37,814 nucleotides of DNA from Flammeovirgaceae bacterium (GCA_021298015.1 JAJTGY010000046.1:1-37814); one strand, 5' to 3'. Shown: positions 1-8,115, counted from the first letter of the stretch. A program made the numbers and translations. The notes: generated by a model not told the origin, from the letters alone.

Positions 1-141
1 TGGTTGTCGCGCGGTGGGAGTGGGCTCTGGACTTTTTTTGGAGTCATTTGTAAACCGTCACCTTGCGCGGGGTCAGCGTCTAAAAATTTACTTTGTCACC
101 CGTTGCGTACGACTTGTTTGTCCGCCCGCATAGTGCACAAC
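1..141. repeat. Second copy of a cassette end (direct repeat of 5256-5396)
   Basis: This stretch aligns without gaps to 5256-5396, with only about seven mismatches in 141 bases. Both copies end in the same unit-specific arm (GTGCAC) running into the AAC of a palindromic repeat. Two cassettes sharing this end therefore flank the three-gene unit. No convincing gene lies in the part visible here. Confidence 0.85.
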
Positions 142-260
142 GTTTGGCTATTTGCAGTGGATGGCTTTTGAAAACGTATTTGTCCACCGTGACCAAACGT
201 AATAGCGAAGATAAAACTTTATACTTACACTTCACTCAGCCATTGCAAATAGCTGCTGTT
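139..260. repeat. attC-like palindrome R1 (complete)
   Basis: The element runs AAC...GTT with inner arms GCTATTTGCA and TGCAAATAGC plus GGC/GCC, about 70 nt apart. The loop has the family core with GAAGATAAAACTTTATAC. On the minus strand it terminates the PadR/permease/deacetylase unit. The bases after its GTT (258-274, GTTAGCAACATGTGCCC) are the near reverse complement of 4980-4995 at that unit's other end. Confidence 0.85.
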
Positions 261-622
261 AGCAACATGTGCCCTTCTTCTCTCTCGTTATAAGTCGGTC
301 TTTAGGTTGTCGTTGGGGTGTCACATAGAATTGATTGTCATTGTACATGGTTGTCCGTTTGTTATTCATTTGTTCTTTGTCCCAGAAACGTGGTTGTGAA
401 ACTGAAAGAGCGCGGGGGGCAACCTTGGCGAATCTTTCGTTTTACTCTTACTAATCTGTCAAATATTGGTGCAGGGGTGCGGCACTCTTAGCAAAGCTTG
501 GATTTTGCGGGTCGGCATGTGCGGGCTTTGCCATGTGTGCCGCTAGGGTTGGTCTCACTTTCGGGTTATACCAACTAGCTGCTCAAAACGAACTTTGATT
601 AGATTCAATCCGTACGAAGAGA
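261..622. other. Gene-free left flank of the three-gene cassette
   Basis: No credible coding region is seen. The stretch holds the unit-specific end arm just after R1 and, at 479-543, an imperfect hairpin of a second repeat type listed separately. The plus-strand trinucleotide GTC is frequent at its left side, as in the small cassettes. Confidence 0.6.
479..543. repeat. Second-family hairpin, copy 1
   Basis: Two nested arm pairs are visible: GCGGCAC with GTGCCGC outside, and GCAAAGC with GCTTTGC inside, around a loop containing GGCATGTG. A related hairpin with different but again complementary arms and the same GGCATGTG.GGG loop lies at 4707-4764. The pair brackets the deacetylase/permease/PadR genes. 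Confidence 0.55.
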
Positions 623-1555
623 TCAATCACTTAACTTCTTGATATAATCTGGTGTAGCAGGTTCGTCTTTGAAAAAATCCCCTTTTTTTCCTTGTGAGAG
701 AGCCCATCTGTCAATCCAAGATATACCCCATTTTCCATATACTGTTATATTTGTTTGATATACATTGTCTTTTAAAGCTTCTTCCATTGTTACGAACTCA
801 TAATTGTTTTTAAGGAACATCTTTGCCAGCGAATCCAGATAATCCGCATTAAGCAAGTTGGCATGAATTAGTAAAATTTGATTTATCTCCCGACCAAAAA
901 GTAGATACACTTGTTTTTCAAAATATTTTAATTTGTGCTCCATGTAATCAATGTAATCTGAGCCTATCTTCTTCATTAAAGCAAAATTCTCGTTATCCTT
1001 AGCTCTTTTGTATGCCAGTGCAAACAGGTAATCTTCATTGTCAATTGTCACTGGAGCTATTGTATAGCCATGGTCAGAAAGAAAATTGTTCAAGGAGTCA
1101 TTTTTTTCTTTTGAATTCCCCACGTGCAAAAATGGGTGCCTGAAATAAGTAAGTGCCAAACCATTTCGATTAAGTATTTCTCGCGTAAATATTTCACCTT
1201 TCAAAACATCACGACTAAAAGCTTGAAATGAAAGATTATTATAATCTGGATGCGAGTATGTATGATTACCAAGTTCTAATCCATTATCAACCCACTGATT
1301 TAGTAATTTGATTTGCCAAGAAATTGCTGTGTTATTTTTATCATACAATTTCATTTCGTTTACAAAACCGATTGCAGGAATATTATTCCTATTCAACGAT
1401 GCAATAATCTTATCTGTTAGGCTTTGCTGATAGACTGAATCCGAAATACCATAGGTGACTAGGGGCAAATCATCAATAGAAAAACAGATTTTCTTTTTTT
1501 GACCAAAAGTTACAATTGTTGAAGCCAGTAAGATTAAGAAGAAGATAGGTTTCAT
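623..1555 (-). CDS. Secreted polysaccharide deacetylase (NodB family)
   Basis: The 310-residue protein begins with a signal peptide (charged start, hydrophobic residues 4-18, then FGQ). The NodB-type metal site is visible: the Asp-Asp pair in SIDDLP (D28, D29) and the HxxxH motif (H98, H102) in HTYSHPDYN. Such enzymes remove N-acetyl groups from cell-wall or exported glycans, so the product probably acts in the envelope or outside; the exact substrate is unknown. It is the last gene of a three-gene minus-strand group, 36 bp after the ABC permease, and may share its PadR control. The gene is clearly AT-rich compared with the genes right of 11100, which fits acquisition. A catalytically altered relative cannot be excluded. 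Confidence 0.82.
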   Translation of the reverse strand: MKPIFFLILLASTIVTFGQKKKICFSIDDLPLVTYGISDSVYQQSLTDKIIASLNRNNIPAIGFVNEMKLYDKNNTAISWQIKLLNQWVDNGLELGNHTYSHPDYNNLSFQAFSRDVLKGEIFTREILNRNGLALTYFRHPFLHVGNSKEKNDSLNNFLSDHGYTIAPVTIDNEDYLFALAYKRAKDNENFALMKKIGSDYIDYMEHKLKYFEKQVYLLFGREINQILLIHANLLNADYLDSLAKMFLKNNYEFVTMEEALKDNVYQTNITVYGKWGISWIDRWALSQGKKGDFFKDEPATPDYIKKLSD

Positions 1556-1591
1556 AAATGTGATTTTTGGTCTAATTACAACGAGCTATGT

Positions 1592-4285
1592 CTACTCATT
1601 TCGCAATGAGCGTATGGGGTTTGTAATTCCTGCCTTAACGGATTGATACGTAACGGTGACTAAAGCAATCGCAAGCGCGGCAATACCTACGCCTAAGATA
1701 GTCCAAATACTAATTTGGATTCTAAAGGCAAAGCCACGAAGCCACCATGTTTCCATTAAGTACCACGAAATCGGTGCGGCTAATAGAAATGAAATCAATA
1801 CTGTTCTTGTAAATCCACTGGTAAGCAGAAAGAATACATCTACTATGCCAGCACCAAATACTTTGCGGATTCCAATTTCTTTAGTGCGTAAGCTAGCCGT
1901 GTAAGCAGAAAGACCAAACAATCCTATTAAGGCAACAAAGATGCTAAGACTGGAAAACAGCGTGAATATTCTACTCGTTCGTTTTTCTTTTTGGTAATGA
2001 GCTTCTAAAACCCCATCAACCATTCTCAGTCGAAGAGGCATATCAGGTGCCAATTCTTTCCACTTTGATTCAATATTCGAAATGGCTTCTTTATAAGCGC
2101 CTGGTTTAACCTTTGCTACTATGTAGCTCATCCGGCTGAATATTATCTCATTGCTCTGAATCACCAAGGGGTTGACTGCTTCATGTAACGTTCTGTAATG
2201 AAAATCTTTAATGACACCAATAATGGTAAAAGTAGTCCGCTCACCAGAACCATAAGTTTGTTCAAGGAAAGTTATCTTTTTGCCAATTGGGTTTGATAAT
2301 CCAAAGGTTTTTACAGCAGATTCATTTAAGATTACTGAAAGTGAATCGTTGGTTGCAACGGAAAACTGTTTCCCATCGAGTAACTTAAATCCCATTGTTT
2401 CTGCAAACTCGTCTCCTATATACATTGTGTGAGTTGACCTTATCTCTGGAGAATCTTCAGACTGATATTGCTGAGGATAAATTCCATTCATCGAGGGCAT
2501 GGATAAACTTCCGGCAGAAGATAGAACTTGTGGCAACCTATTAATTTCATTCACTAAACTACGTGTGAAACTAGGTCTCATATGGAAGTTCCCTTCAATT
2601 ACCAGCAATTCTTCTCGATCATAACCTAAGTCTTTTTGACTAAGAAACGTTGTTTGCTGCTGCATTATCAAGGTGCAAATTACCAAGGAGATTGAAATCC
2701 AAAACTGAAAAACTACCAAACCACTCCTTATCCATTTACCCCTTGGGGTTGCCGTGAAGTTGCCCTTTAGTACATTAACTGGCTTAAATGATGACAATAC
2801 AAAAGATGGATAAAGTCCAGCTAAAAGACTTAACACAATAATTATAACAGCTAGTACAAGAGCTGTTTGCAAATTGAAAACGAGTTGTAAATTTTTGTCT
2901 GTAAGAAGATTGAAATACGGCAATGATACAATAATAAGTATTGTAGCTAATCCCACTCCAATAAAACTAACGATAAAAGACTCATTCAAAAATTGAAAGA
3001 CCAACTGTCTCTTGAATGAACCTAATACTTTTCTGACCCCAACTTCTTTAGCTCGTTCGTGAGAGCGAGCTGTAGCAAGATTTATGAAATTAATGCAAGC
3101 GATAGCGAAAATAAGAATAGCGATGCCAATGTGTATCCTTACCAGAATAATGTTACCACTAGGTTTCATGCCACCAATATCGTCTGGGTCTAAGTAAATA
3201 CTTCTAAGTGGACGCAAAAAATAAGTATAACCATTTCCCGCCTTTTTGTAATCTAACCATGAAGTTTTGTTTACTCGCTCAAAGTCAGCAGCCGCATATG
3301 AGTCTACCATTTTGGGAAACATCGACTCAAGAGCTATTGAATTTGCACCCGCTCTTAACTTTAGGTAACAGTAAGAATCAGGTCGATTAAAATTGTCGAG
3401 ATTGAACCGTTCGATGGTATGGATTGAAATTACTAAACCGAACTTAAAATGAGTGTTAGTAGGAGGGTCTTCACAAATTCCAGTAACAGTAAAAACATTG
3501 CCTGACATCGTAATCAACTTTCCGAAGGCATCTTCATCACCAAAATGCCGCTTCGCTGTACTCTCCGTGAGTACCATGCTTTTCGGATGCTGGAGCATGG
3601 TACTCCTGTCTCCCTTCAAAATTTTGAAGCTAAATATTTTGAAAAAATTACTATCGGCAGCGTAAACATCATTTTCAAGATAGTTCAGATTGCTTTGGTC
3701 AGAACCTTTGTAAGAAATAATCATATCATCAAATGGACCACAAATCGTTGTTGCTCGCTCAACCACTTGGTAATCCTTTGCCAACACACTCGCAAAAGAA
3801 TGAGGAACTCCTGCTAGAATTTGGGTCTTATCGGGATACTTTCGCTCTAGAATGAGTTTGTGTATGCTTTCAGCATCAGCAAAATCTTTGTCGTAAGAAA
3901 GTTCACTCTGAATGTATAAAGCAAGCATTATACAACTCGCCATCCCAATAGCTAATCCAAGAACATTAATTAATGTGTATGCTTTATGGCCGATTAAATT
4001 CCGAAAAGCTATTATTAAATAATTTTTAAGCATACTTAAATTGATTGATTGTTGCGAATATTGATGATAGGCAGATTTTTGTTTTCGTTTCTTTATGGCA
4101 TAAAAAAAAAGTGATAATGCTTGTTGCAAATATTTCAGTTTCGCTCTCGCGACTGACATCTTCCCAAGATTAGTATAGAACAATTCTTCCATGTCACCGC
4201 GAAGGTCTTCGATAGGAGCGTTGCCGCAATACCAGTCGAAAAGTTGGTCGACAAAACGGGGTGGCTTAATATTTTGCTCTTTCAT
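1592..4285 (-). CDS. ABC transporter permease with permease-prefix domain (MacB/FtsX type)
   Basis: The 897-residue protein starts with a roughly 75-residue cytoplasmic permease-prefix domain (PPRFVDQLFDWYCG...), then a first membrane helix at about 103-126, a large extracytoplasmic MacB-like domain, a block of helices from about 383, a second extracytoplasmic domain, and a C-terminal FtsX helix bundle with the repeat-typical motif ARSHERAKEVGVRKVLGS and, later, RTKEIGIRKVFGAG. The two FtsX units indicate a full-length tandem permease. No ATPase is encoded beside it, so a partner from elsewhere would be needed. The start overlaps the stop of the upstream PadR gene by 4 nt (ATGA), so the two are translationally coupled. 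This pairing is common in Cytophagales and is thought to export peptides or lipophilic compounds; the substrate is unknown. Confidence 0.9.
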   Translation of the reverse strand: MKEQNIKPPRFVDQLFDWYCGNAPIEDLRGDMEELFYTNLGKMSVARAKLKYLQQALSLFFYAIKKRKQKSAYHQYSQQSINLSMLKNYLIIAFRNLIGHKAYTLINVLGLAIGMASCIMLALYIQSELSYDKDFADAESIHKLILERKYPDKTQILAGVPHSFASVLAKDYQVVERATTICGPFDDMIISYKGSDQSNLNYLENDVYAADSNFFKIFSFKILKGDRSTMLQHPKSMVLTESTAKRHFGDEDAFGKLITMSGNVFTVTGICEDPPTNTHFKFGLVISIHTIERFNLDNFNRPDSYCYLKLRAGANSIALESMFPKMVDSYAAADFERVNKTSWLDYKKAGNGYTYFLRPLRSIYLDPDDIGGMKPSGNIILVRIHIGIAILIFAIACINFINLATARSHERAKEVGVRKVLGSFKRQLVFQFLNESFIVSFIGVGLATILIIVSLPYFNLLTDKNLQLVFNLQTALVLAVIIIVLSLLAGLYPSFVLSSFKPVNVLKGNFTATPRGKWIRSGLVVFQFWISISLVICTLIMQQQTTFLSQKDLGYDREELLVIEGNFHMRPSFTRSLVNEINRLPQVLSSAGSLSMPSMNGIYPQQYQSEDSPEIRSTHTMYIGDEFAETMGFKLLDGKQFSVATNDSLSVILNESAVKTFGLSNPIGKKITFLEQTYGSGERTTFTIIGVIKDFHYRTLHEAVNPLVIQSNEIIFSRMSYIVAKVKPGAYKEAISNIESKWKELAPDMPLRLRMVDGVLEAHYQKEKRTSRIFTLFSSLSIFVALIGLFGLSAYTASLRTKEIGIRKVFGAGIVDVFFLLTSGFTRTVLISFLLAAPISWYLMETWWLRGFAFRIQISIWTILGVGIAALAIALVTVTYQSVKAGITNPIRSLRNE

Positions 4286-4611
4286 TTGGCAAGGGAAAGA
4301 TTTGCTTTAGAAAGTTTCCAGAGCGCATCTCTCAAGTCTTTAACATGATGGAGACTTAGCTTGCCTTGATGCGTAATCTCAAAGAAACGCTTTCTTCTGC
4401 CCCCTCTTTCCTGAGTCGGTTCTCCTAGCCAAGATTTTATCAAACCTTTCTCCTCTAGTCGTGTAATGGTTGAATGCAAAGCTCCAATGCTAATACTTCG
4501 GTTGCTTATTTTTTCAATGTTCTCTTGAATAGAAACACCATAAGCATCTTCGCCAAGACTGGCAATTGTTAGCAAAACAAGCTCTTCAAATTCGCCAATG
4601 TATCCTTTCAT
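4282..4611 (-). CDS. PadR family transcriptional regulator
   Basis: The 109-residue protein fits the PadR winged-helix family: an N-terminal helix with EFEELVLLTIASLGEDAYG, the recognition helix region with the ITRLEEKGLIKSWLG wing (about residues 48-62), and a basic RGGRRKRFFEIT strand typical of PadR wings. PadR proteins are usually repressors of the membrane gene that follows. Here the gene overlaps the permease start by 4 nt, so it most likely regulates its own operon. A palindromic TAnnTTTG promoter candidate lies about 30 bp upstream of the start. Confidence 0.88.
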   Translation of the reverse strand: MKGYIGEFEELVLLTIASLGEDAYGVSIQENIEKISNRSISIGALHSTITRLEEKGLIKSWLGEPTQERGGRRKRFFEITHQGKLSLHHVKDLRDALWKLSKANLSLAK

Positions 4612-4637
4612 GAAACGATGATTTTGAAGTAAAAGGT

Positions 4638-4652
4638 CAAATATATTAATAT
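4638..4652 (-). promoter_or_regulatory. Candidate promoter/operator of the PadR-permease operon
   Basis: On the minus strand TATATTTG fits the Bacteroidota -7 consensus TAnnTTTG. It overlaps the perfect 10-bp palindrome ATATTAATAT (4643-4652), a plausible PadR operator. No clear -33 TTG is seen at the usual distance, so this is tentative. Confidence 0.35.
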
Positions 4653-4706
4653 GTTTCTATTATTCAGAAGTAATAAATAAAATCGTTATAAGCTTTTGCT
4701 GTGGGT

Positions 4707-4764
4707 TTGGCTCTTGGCATTGCTTTGGTGTCGTTGTGGCATGTGGGGTAATGGCAAGTGCCAA
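4707..4764. repeat. Second-family hairpin, copy 2
   Basis: The arms TTGGCTCTTGGCATT (4707-4721) and AATGGCAAGTGCCAA (4750-4764) are complementary at 13 of 15 positions. The loop shares GGCATGTG.GGG with the hairpin at 479-543 while the arms differ, so both copies preserve folding rather than sequence. Confidence 0.55.
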
Positions 4765-4992
4765 AAGCATTGGTGAGTATCTCTTTAGGTTGCCGTGCGG
4801 TGGGGACTGTTTAGAAGTTTCTTTGTTCGTCAGCCGAGTCGAGTCCCAGTCGTTTATGCTTGTTTTTTAATGTCCACTGAGTCTAAGGAAACGATTACTT
4901 GTTCCCTGTTTAGAAACTTAATAGATAAGATTGTCGAATGTTACTTTTTGTCGTAGAGAATCTTTCGGGTGACACTAAAGGGCATTGTTGCT

Positions 4993-5062
4993 AACGTTTG
5001 TGTTTGCGATGTGGCCGGCTTCCGAAGCTGCGGTCTGTCCCCCGTAACCAAATGTTGGTGGT
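4993..5062. repeat. attC-like palindrome R2 (left half only)
   Basis: The left arm and half the loop are present (AACGTTTGTGTTTGCGATG through CCAAATGTTGG), but the family match fades after about 5062. No right arm or closing GTT follows. The flank before AAC carries the end arm of the three-gene cassette. The site looks truncated and probably cannot fold as an attC-like hairpin. Confidence 0.7.
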
Positions 5063-5393
5063 TTATAGGTACTCAAATTTAACCACGGTGTCAACACGGG
5101 CGCGTGGGGAAATGTCCCGCGTTTGCCGCGGACTGGATTCCTGTCCACGTACACAAAACCGTCCGCGTAAAAGAGTCGTTATACATTCAATAGTCCGCAA
5201 ACTGTCGAGCGGAGACGGAAAATTGTCGCAGGTCACGGGTCTGTATTTTGAAACCTGGTTGTCGCGCGGTGGGAGTGGGCTCTGGACTTTTTTGGGAGTC
5301 ATTTGTCAACCGTCACCATGCGCGGGGTCAGCGTCTAAAAATTTACGTTGTTACCCGTTGCGTACGACTTGGCTGTCCGCCCGCATAGTGCAC
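5063..5393. other. Gene-free cassette remnant
   Basis: No protein in this unit looks real; a 79-codon open frame on the minus strand (5063-5302) has no recognisable features. The right part (from 5256) duplicates the left edge of the window. Because the right half of R2 is missing, this unit has probably lost its 3' part, including the end of any gene. Confidence 0.55.
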
Positions 5394-5514
5394 AACGTTT
5401 GTGTTTCTGCAGTGGTGCCTTTCCGAAGCCGTGTCCTGTCCATGTGGAGAAACGTTGGACGAAGATAAAACTTAAAACCAACTCGTCACGGCACCATTGC
5501 AGAAACATGCTGTT
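5394..5514. repeat. attC-like palindrome R3 (complete)
   Basis: AAC...GTT element of 121 bp with arms GTTTCTGCAGTGGTGCC and GGCACCATTGCAGAAAC. On the minus strand it closes the TPR-gene cassette. The bases following its GTT (5512-5529, GTTAGCAGCTGTGGGGTT) complement 6021-6038. Confidence 0.88.
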
Positions 5515-5536
5515 AGCAGCTGTGGGGTTTCCGCAG

Positions 5537-5971
5537 TCAAATCTCAACTCCATTTACTTTGGCAAAATTCCGAATGTCGTCCTCGTAGTCCGTCATGTAG
5601 CCCTTCTCCAAGTCCTCCAATAATTCTTCTAGAGTCCCCTTATACAAGTCAGCCGGATAACTTTTCAAATATCTTATTAATTCATGGATTGCTTCTTCGT
5701 CCCTGTTCAATGTTGTCAACGTTATGTACAGCCCCAGTGATGCAAGTTCAGACTTGGGATTCAACTCTGTCGCCCTTCTAAAATTTATTAATGCATTTTC
5801 GTTTTCCCCTAGGTCACTATGTATTCCGCCCAACACTGTATGAATTCCATGTGTCCTTTCGTCAACTGAGTAGTCGTTCAATATTTTAAATAGTACGTTA
5901 ATTGAGTCTCTCAATTCTCCTTTGTCCCGGAGCTCAATTGCCAACTCAAACATGCTATCAATTGTCGTCAT
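5537..5971 (-). CDS. Tetratricopeptide-repeat protein
   Basis: The 144-residue protein consists of TPR-like helical pairs. A repeat around residues 55-85 reads GENENALINFRRATELNPKSE, close to the TPR consensus with its Ala and Pro positions; a second unit follows with NRDEEAIHELIRYLKSYPADL. There is no signal peptide or membrane segment, so it is probably cytoplasmic and acts in protein contacts; partners are unknown. It is the only gene in its cassette, starting 65 bp inside the right end arm and stopping 22 bp from R3. The plus strand here shows GTC about 18 times against one GAC (5521-6000), an odd strand bias shared with neighbouring cassettes. Confidence 0.72.
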   Translation of the reverse strand: MTTIDSMFELAIELRDKGELRDSINVLFKILNDYSVDERTHGIHTVLGGIHSDLGENENALINFRRATELNPKSELASLGLYITLTTLNRDEEAIHELIRYLKSYPADLYKGTLEELLEDLEKGYMTDYEDDIRNFAKVNGVEI

Positions 5972-6035
5972 GCAATTATTGTCAATTCATCTCTTATTCT
6001 CTTGGAGTATCTGTCCACGGAACCCCATTGCTGCT

Positions 6036-6156
6036 AACGATTGGCTATAACCAGTGGCGGCTTTTGAAAACTTTATTGTCCACCGTGACCAAACGTAATA
6101 GCGAAGATAAAACTTTATACTTACACGTCAACCAGCCATTGGTTATAGCTGCTGTT
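6036..6156. repeat. attC-like palindrome R4 (complete)
   Basis: AAC...GTT element with arms GGCTATAACCA and TGGTTATAGC. Compared with R1 (GCTATTTGCA/TGCAAATAGC), several arm bases change together on both sides, keeping the stem. The loop core is nearly identical to R1. The right flank (6154-6169) complements 6757-6772. Confidence 0.88.
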
Positions 6157-6278
6157 ATGCACAGGGCGTTTCTGTCGATCGTTTTAGTTCATCGAATCTT
6201 TGTCGCAGGTTAAAACTTTGTCAGCCAACAACTCGAAGTCGCTAACGAGTCAAGGTCTGACGGAAACGTCCTGTCCAA

Positions 6279-6689
6279 CTAGTTTAAATTTTTTGTCATG
6301 ATGTATGTTAAAAGTCTAACGACATAGAAAATTCCTAGTCCAGCTATAAATATTGTCGATGTTGGAAAAAAGTCTAAGGTTACCTGTCCGAAAATTAATC
6401 TGTCAAATATTGGTCCGCTTAAATAAACGTGAGTAAGCAGTCCCAAGATTATTGAAATGGATTGGAAGATTAGATTGTCTCTTTTAAATAAATTCCTTGT
6501 CATTATGTTTGTGAAATAAATTGTCAAGCACAGTGAAATCGTACTTGCAATTGTAAATAGTAACCAATTAAGCCAAATGTCGCTGAAGTAAGAGTCTGTC
6601 CGAGTTACATGGTCGACAAAGTCAATAGTGGAAATTATAGCAACTGTCACATAAAACCAAAACCAGTAAGATTTAAGAATTTGTCTCAA
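6279..6689 (-). CDS. Small four-helix membrane protein, unknown function
   Basis: The 136-residue product has about four hydrophobic segments (residues roughly 8-25, 38-60, 74-92 and 108-128) and no domain I recognise. The only in-frame start before the first helix is TTG at 6689; a stop lies three codons upstream and the first ATG is far inside, so a TTG start is inferred. It is the single gene of its cassette. Plus-strand GTC outnumbers GAC about 24 to 3 over 6241-6700. It could be an immunity-like or stress membrane protein, but nothing in the sequence decides this. Confidence 0.6.
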   Translation of the reverse strand: MRQILKSYWFWFYVTVAIISTIDFVDHVTRTDSYFSDIWLNWLLFTIASTISLCLTIYFTNIMTRNLFKRDNLIFQSISIILGLLTHVYLSGPIFDRLIFGQVTLDFFPTSTIFIAGLGIFYVVRLLTYIMTKNLN

Positions 6690-6769
6690 GTCTGCTTAAC
6701 TCTTATTTTAAACTTCTATTTTATCGTTTAGCTCTTCGCTTTCTTCGAAGCCGTCCACGCCTTGTGCAT

Positions 6770-6890
6770 AACGTTTGTGCTTCTGCAGTAGCGCGCTTCC
6801 GAAGCCGCGTCCTGTCCCCGGCACCAAACGTTGAACGAAGATAGCACTTATAGTTTACACTTCACCGCGCTATTGCAGAAGCATTTTGTT
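6770..6890. repeat. attC-like palindrome R5 (complete)
   Basis: AAC...GTT element with arms GCTTCTGCAGTAGCGC and GCGCTATTGCAGAAGC, differing from R3 by paired changes. Its right flank GTTGCCAGCCGTAGGGTC (6888-6905) matches the reverse complement of 7980-7997 at 17 of 18 bases. Confidence 0.88.
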
Positions 6891-6917
6891 GCCAGCCGTA
6901 GGGTCATTGGCAACACT

Positions 6918-7940
6918 TCAATCATGGGCTTTATTCTCGTCAATGGACAGGTCTATCAACCCACTAAGTAATTGAGAATGCTTAGTACTATAAATTACTT
7001 GTTGCTTGTTTGGGTTTAATAGGAGTTTAAATTGTTCGTTAAAAAAAGTCAAGATTCCACTCAGCTGCAAATTGCTGTAAAATTCTCCCAATTCAGTCCA
7101 CGTCTGTCCCATGTGTCTACACTGCTCAAGATTACCAATAGGTGTTCCGAAGTCAATAAACTCTACTCCACGTCCTAAAAATCTTTCTCGAAAGTCTCTA
7201 TGGTCAAACCCACTTACAAAGTCAATATATACGCATATGAAGTAAGGCATACTGTGCTCAGAAATAATCTCATCGTATTTGTTTAACTTTTTTGTAATCT
7301 CATTGGGACTTAAATTTTCTATCTGGTTTACCTTTTGTGGTTTGATGTCAATTGAGCTAGCGTGTCCAACACAGCATACATGTTTTGATTTGGTGTTTAT
7401 CTTTCGAATCTCAAATTCAAAATTGTCTGCGATTGTAATACTTTCACCTACAATTCTAGTAGAGTCCAGCCAGTGTCGTACTTCATTAGAAATTTGGTCT
7501 AAGTTGTATTTATTTGAGTCAAAGTATTCGTTAATGAAATTAATTTTGATGAAATAACTCTTAGGAATTTCCTCTAGTTTCCCCATCAGTTTACCCTGGA
7601 AATCACTTCGTACTTGGTCTTTATCACTTTTTCCAAGTCGATAAACGTCACAAATGGCAGTCGAGTCCCTGAGTTTTATTAACCAATCTGGTCTTTGATT
7701 ATTAGGGAATTTTTTGTCGTATTCTACTTCAAACCCCAATTCACTAAATAATTTCCCGAACCTTATTTCGGCAACAGTAGATATGAAATTATTTCTGTCG
7801 TTTTCACTTTTAAGTCGTTTCAAAATTTTCTTTGCTGTGCCTTCTTGAAAAATTGTCAACGAGTCCATGAACTCAGGATGGTAACCGATATATTCTTCCA
7901 AAAGTGAAGGGTTCATTTGACCCTGTGGAGAATTTGTCAT
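6918..7940 (-). CDS. Unknown cassette protein with possible nuclease-like core
   Basis: The 340-residue protein has no signal peptide or membrane helix. Around residues 55-100 it shows an acidic residue in a helix (VAEIRFGKLFSELGFEVEYD), then RPDWLI, then a strand ending ICDVYR. This spacing recalls the PD-(D/E)XK nuclease fold (E...PD...ExK), but the final lysine is replaced, so this is only a suggestion. The rest, including a segment with YFICVYIDFVSGFDHRDFRERF, is not recognised. It is the sole gene of the largest single-gene cassette, starting 40 bp inside one arm and ending 12 bp before the other. Defence-related or housekeeping roles are equally open. Confidence 0.65.
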   Translation of the reverse strand: MTNSPQGQMNPSLLEEYIGYHPEFMDSLTIFQEGTAKKILKRLKSENDRNNFISTVAEIRFGKLFSELGFEVEYDKKFPNNQRPDWLIKLRDSTAICDVYRLGKSDKDQVRSDFQGKLMGKLEEIPKSYFIKINFINEYFDSNKYNLDQISNEVRHWLDSTRIVGESITIADNFEFEIRKINTKSKHVCCVGHASSIDIKPQKVNQIENLSPNEITKKLNKYDEIISEHSMPYFICVYIDFVSGFDHRDFRERFLGRGVEFIDFGTPIGNLEQCRHMGQTWTELGEFYSNLQLSGILTFFNEQFKLLLNPNKQQVIYSTKHSQLLSGLIDLSIDENKAHD

Positions 7941-7994
7941 TATAAATTGTCAGTCGTTATTATGAAACCCACATTGTCCGACCCTATGGCTGGC

Positions 7995-8115
7995 AACGTT
8001 TGTGTTTCTGCAGTGGTGCCTTTTCGAAGCCGTGTCCTGTCCCACGAAACCAAGCATTGAACGAAGATAGAACTTTATACCAACTCGTCCGGCACCATTG
8101 CAGAAACATGCTGTT
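7995..8115. repeat. attC-like palindrome R6 (complete)
   Basis: AAC...GTT element of 121 bp, near-identical to R3 in the arms (GTTTCTGCA/TGCAGAAAC, TGGTGCC/GGCACCA). The right flank (8113-8130) complements 8720-8737 at 15 of 18 bases. Confidence 0.9.

Larger units (their letters stand above)
4612..4992. other. Gene-free right flank of the three-gene cassette
   Basis: No coding region is convincing. The stretch contains the likely promoter of the PadR gene, the second-family hairpin at 4707-4764, and, at its right end, the cassette-specific arm that complements 258-274. Confidence 0.6.

Noticed and set aside
5063-5302. 79-codon minus-strand frame in a cassette
   Set aside because: No family, no clear start context, and part of it lies next to the degraded repeat R2.
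5902-6213. 103-codon plus-strand frame
   Set aside because: It passes through palindrome R4 and the end of the TPR gene on the opposite strand.
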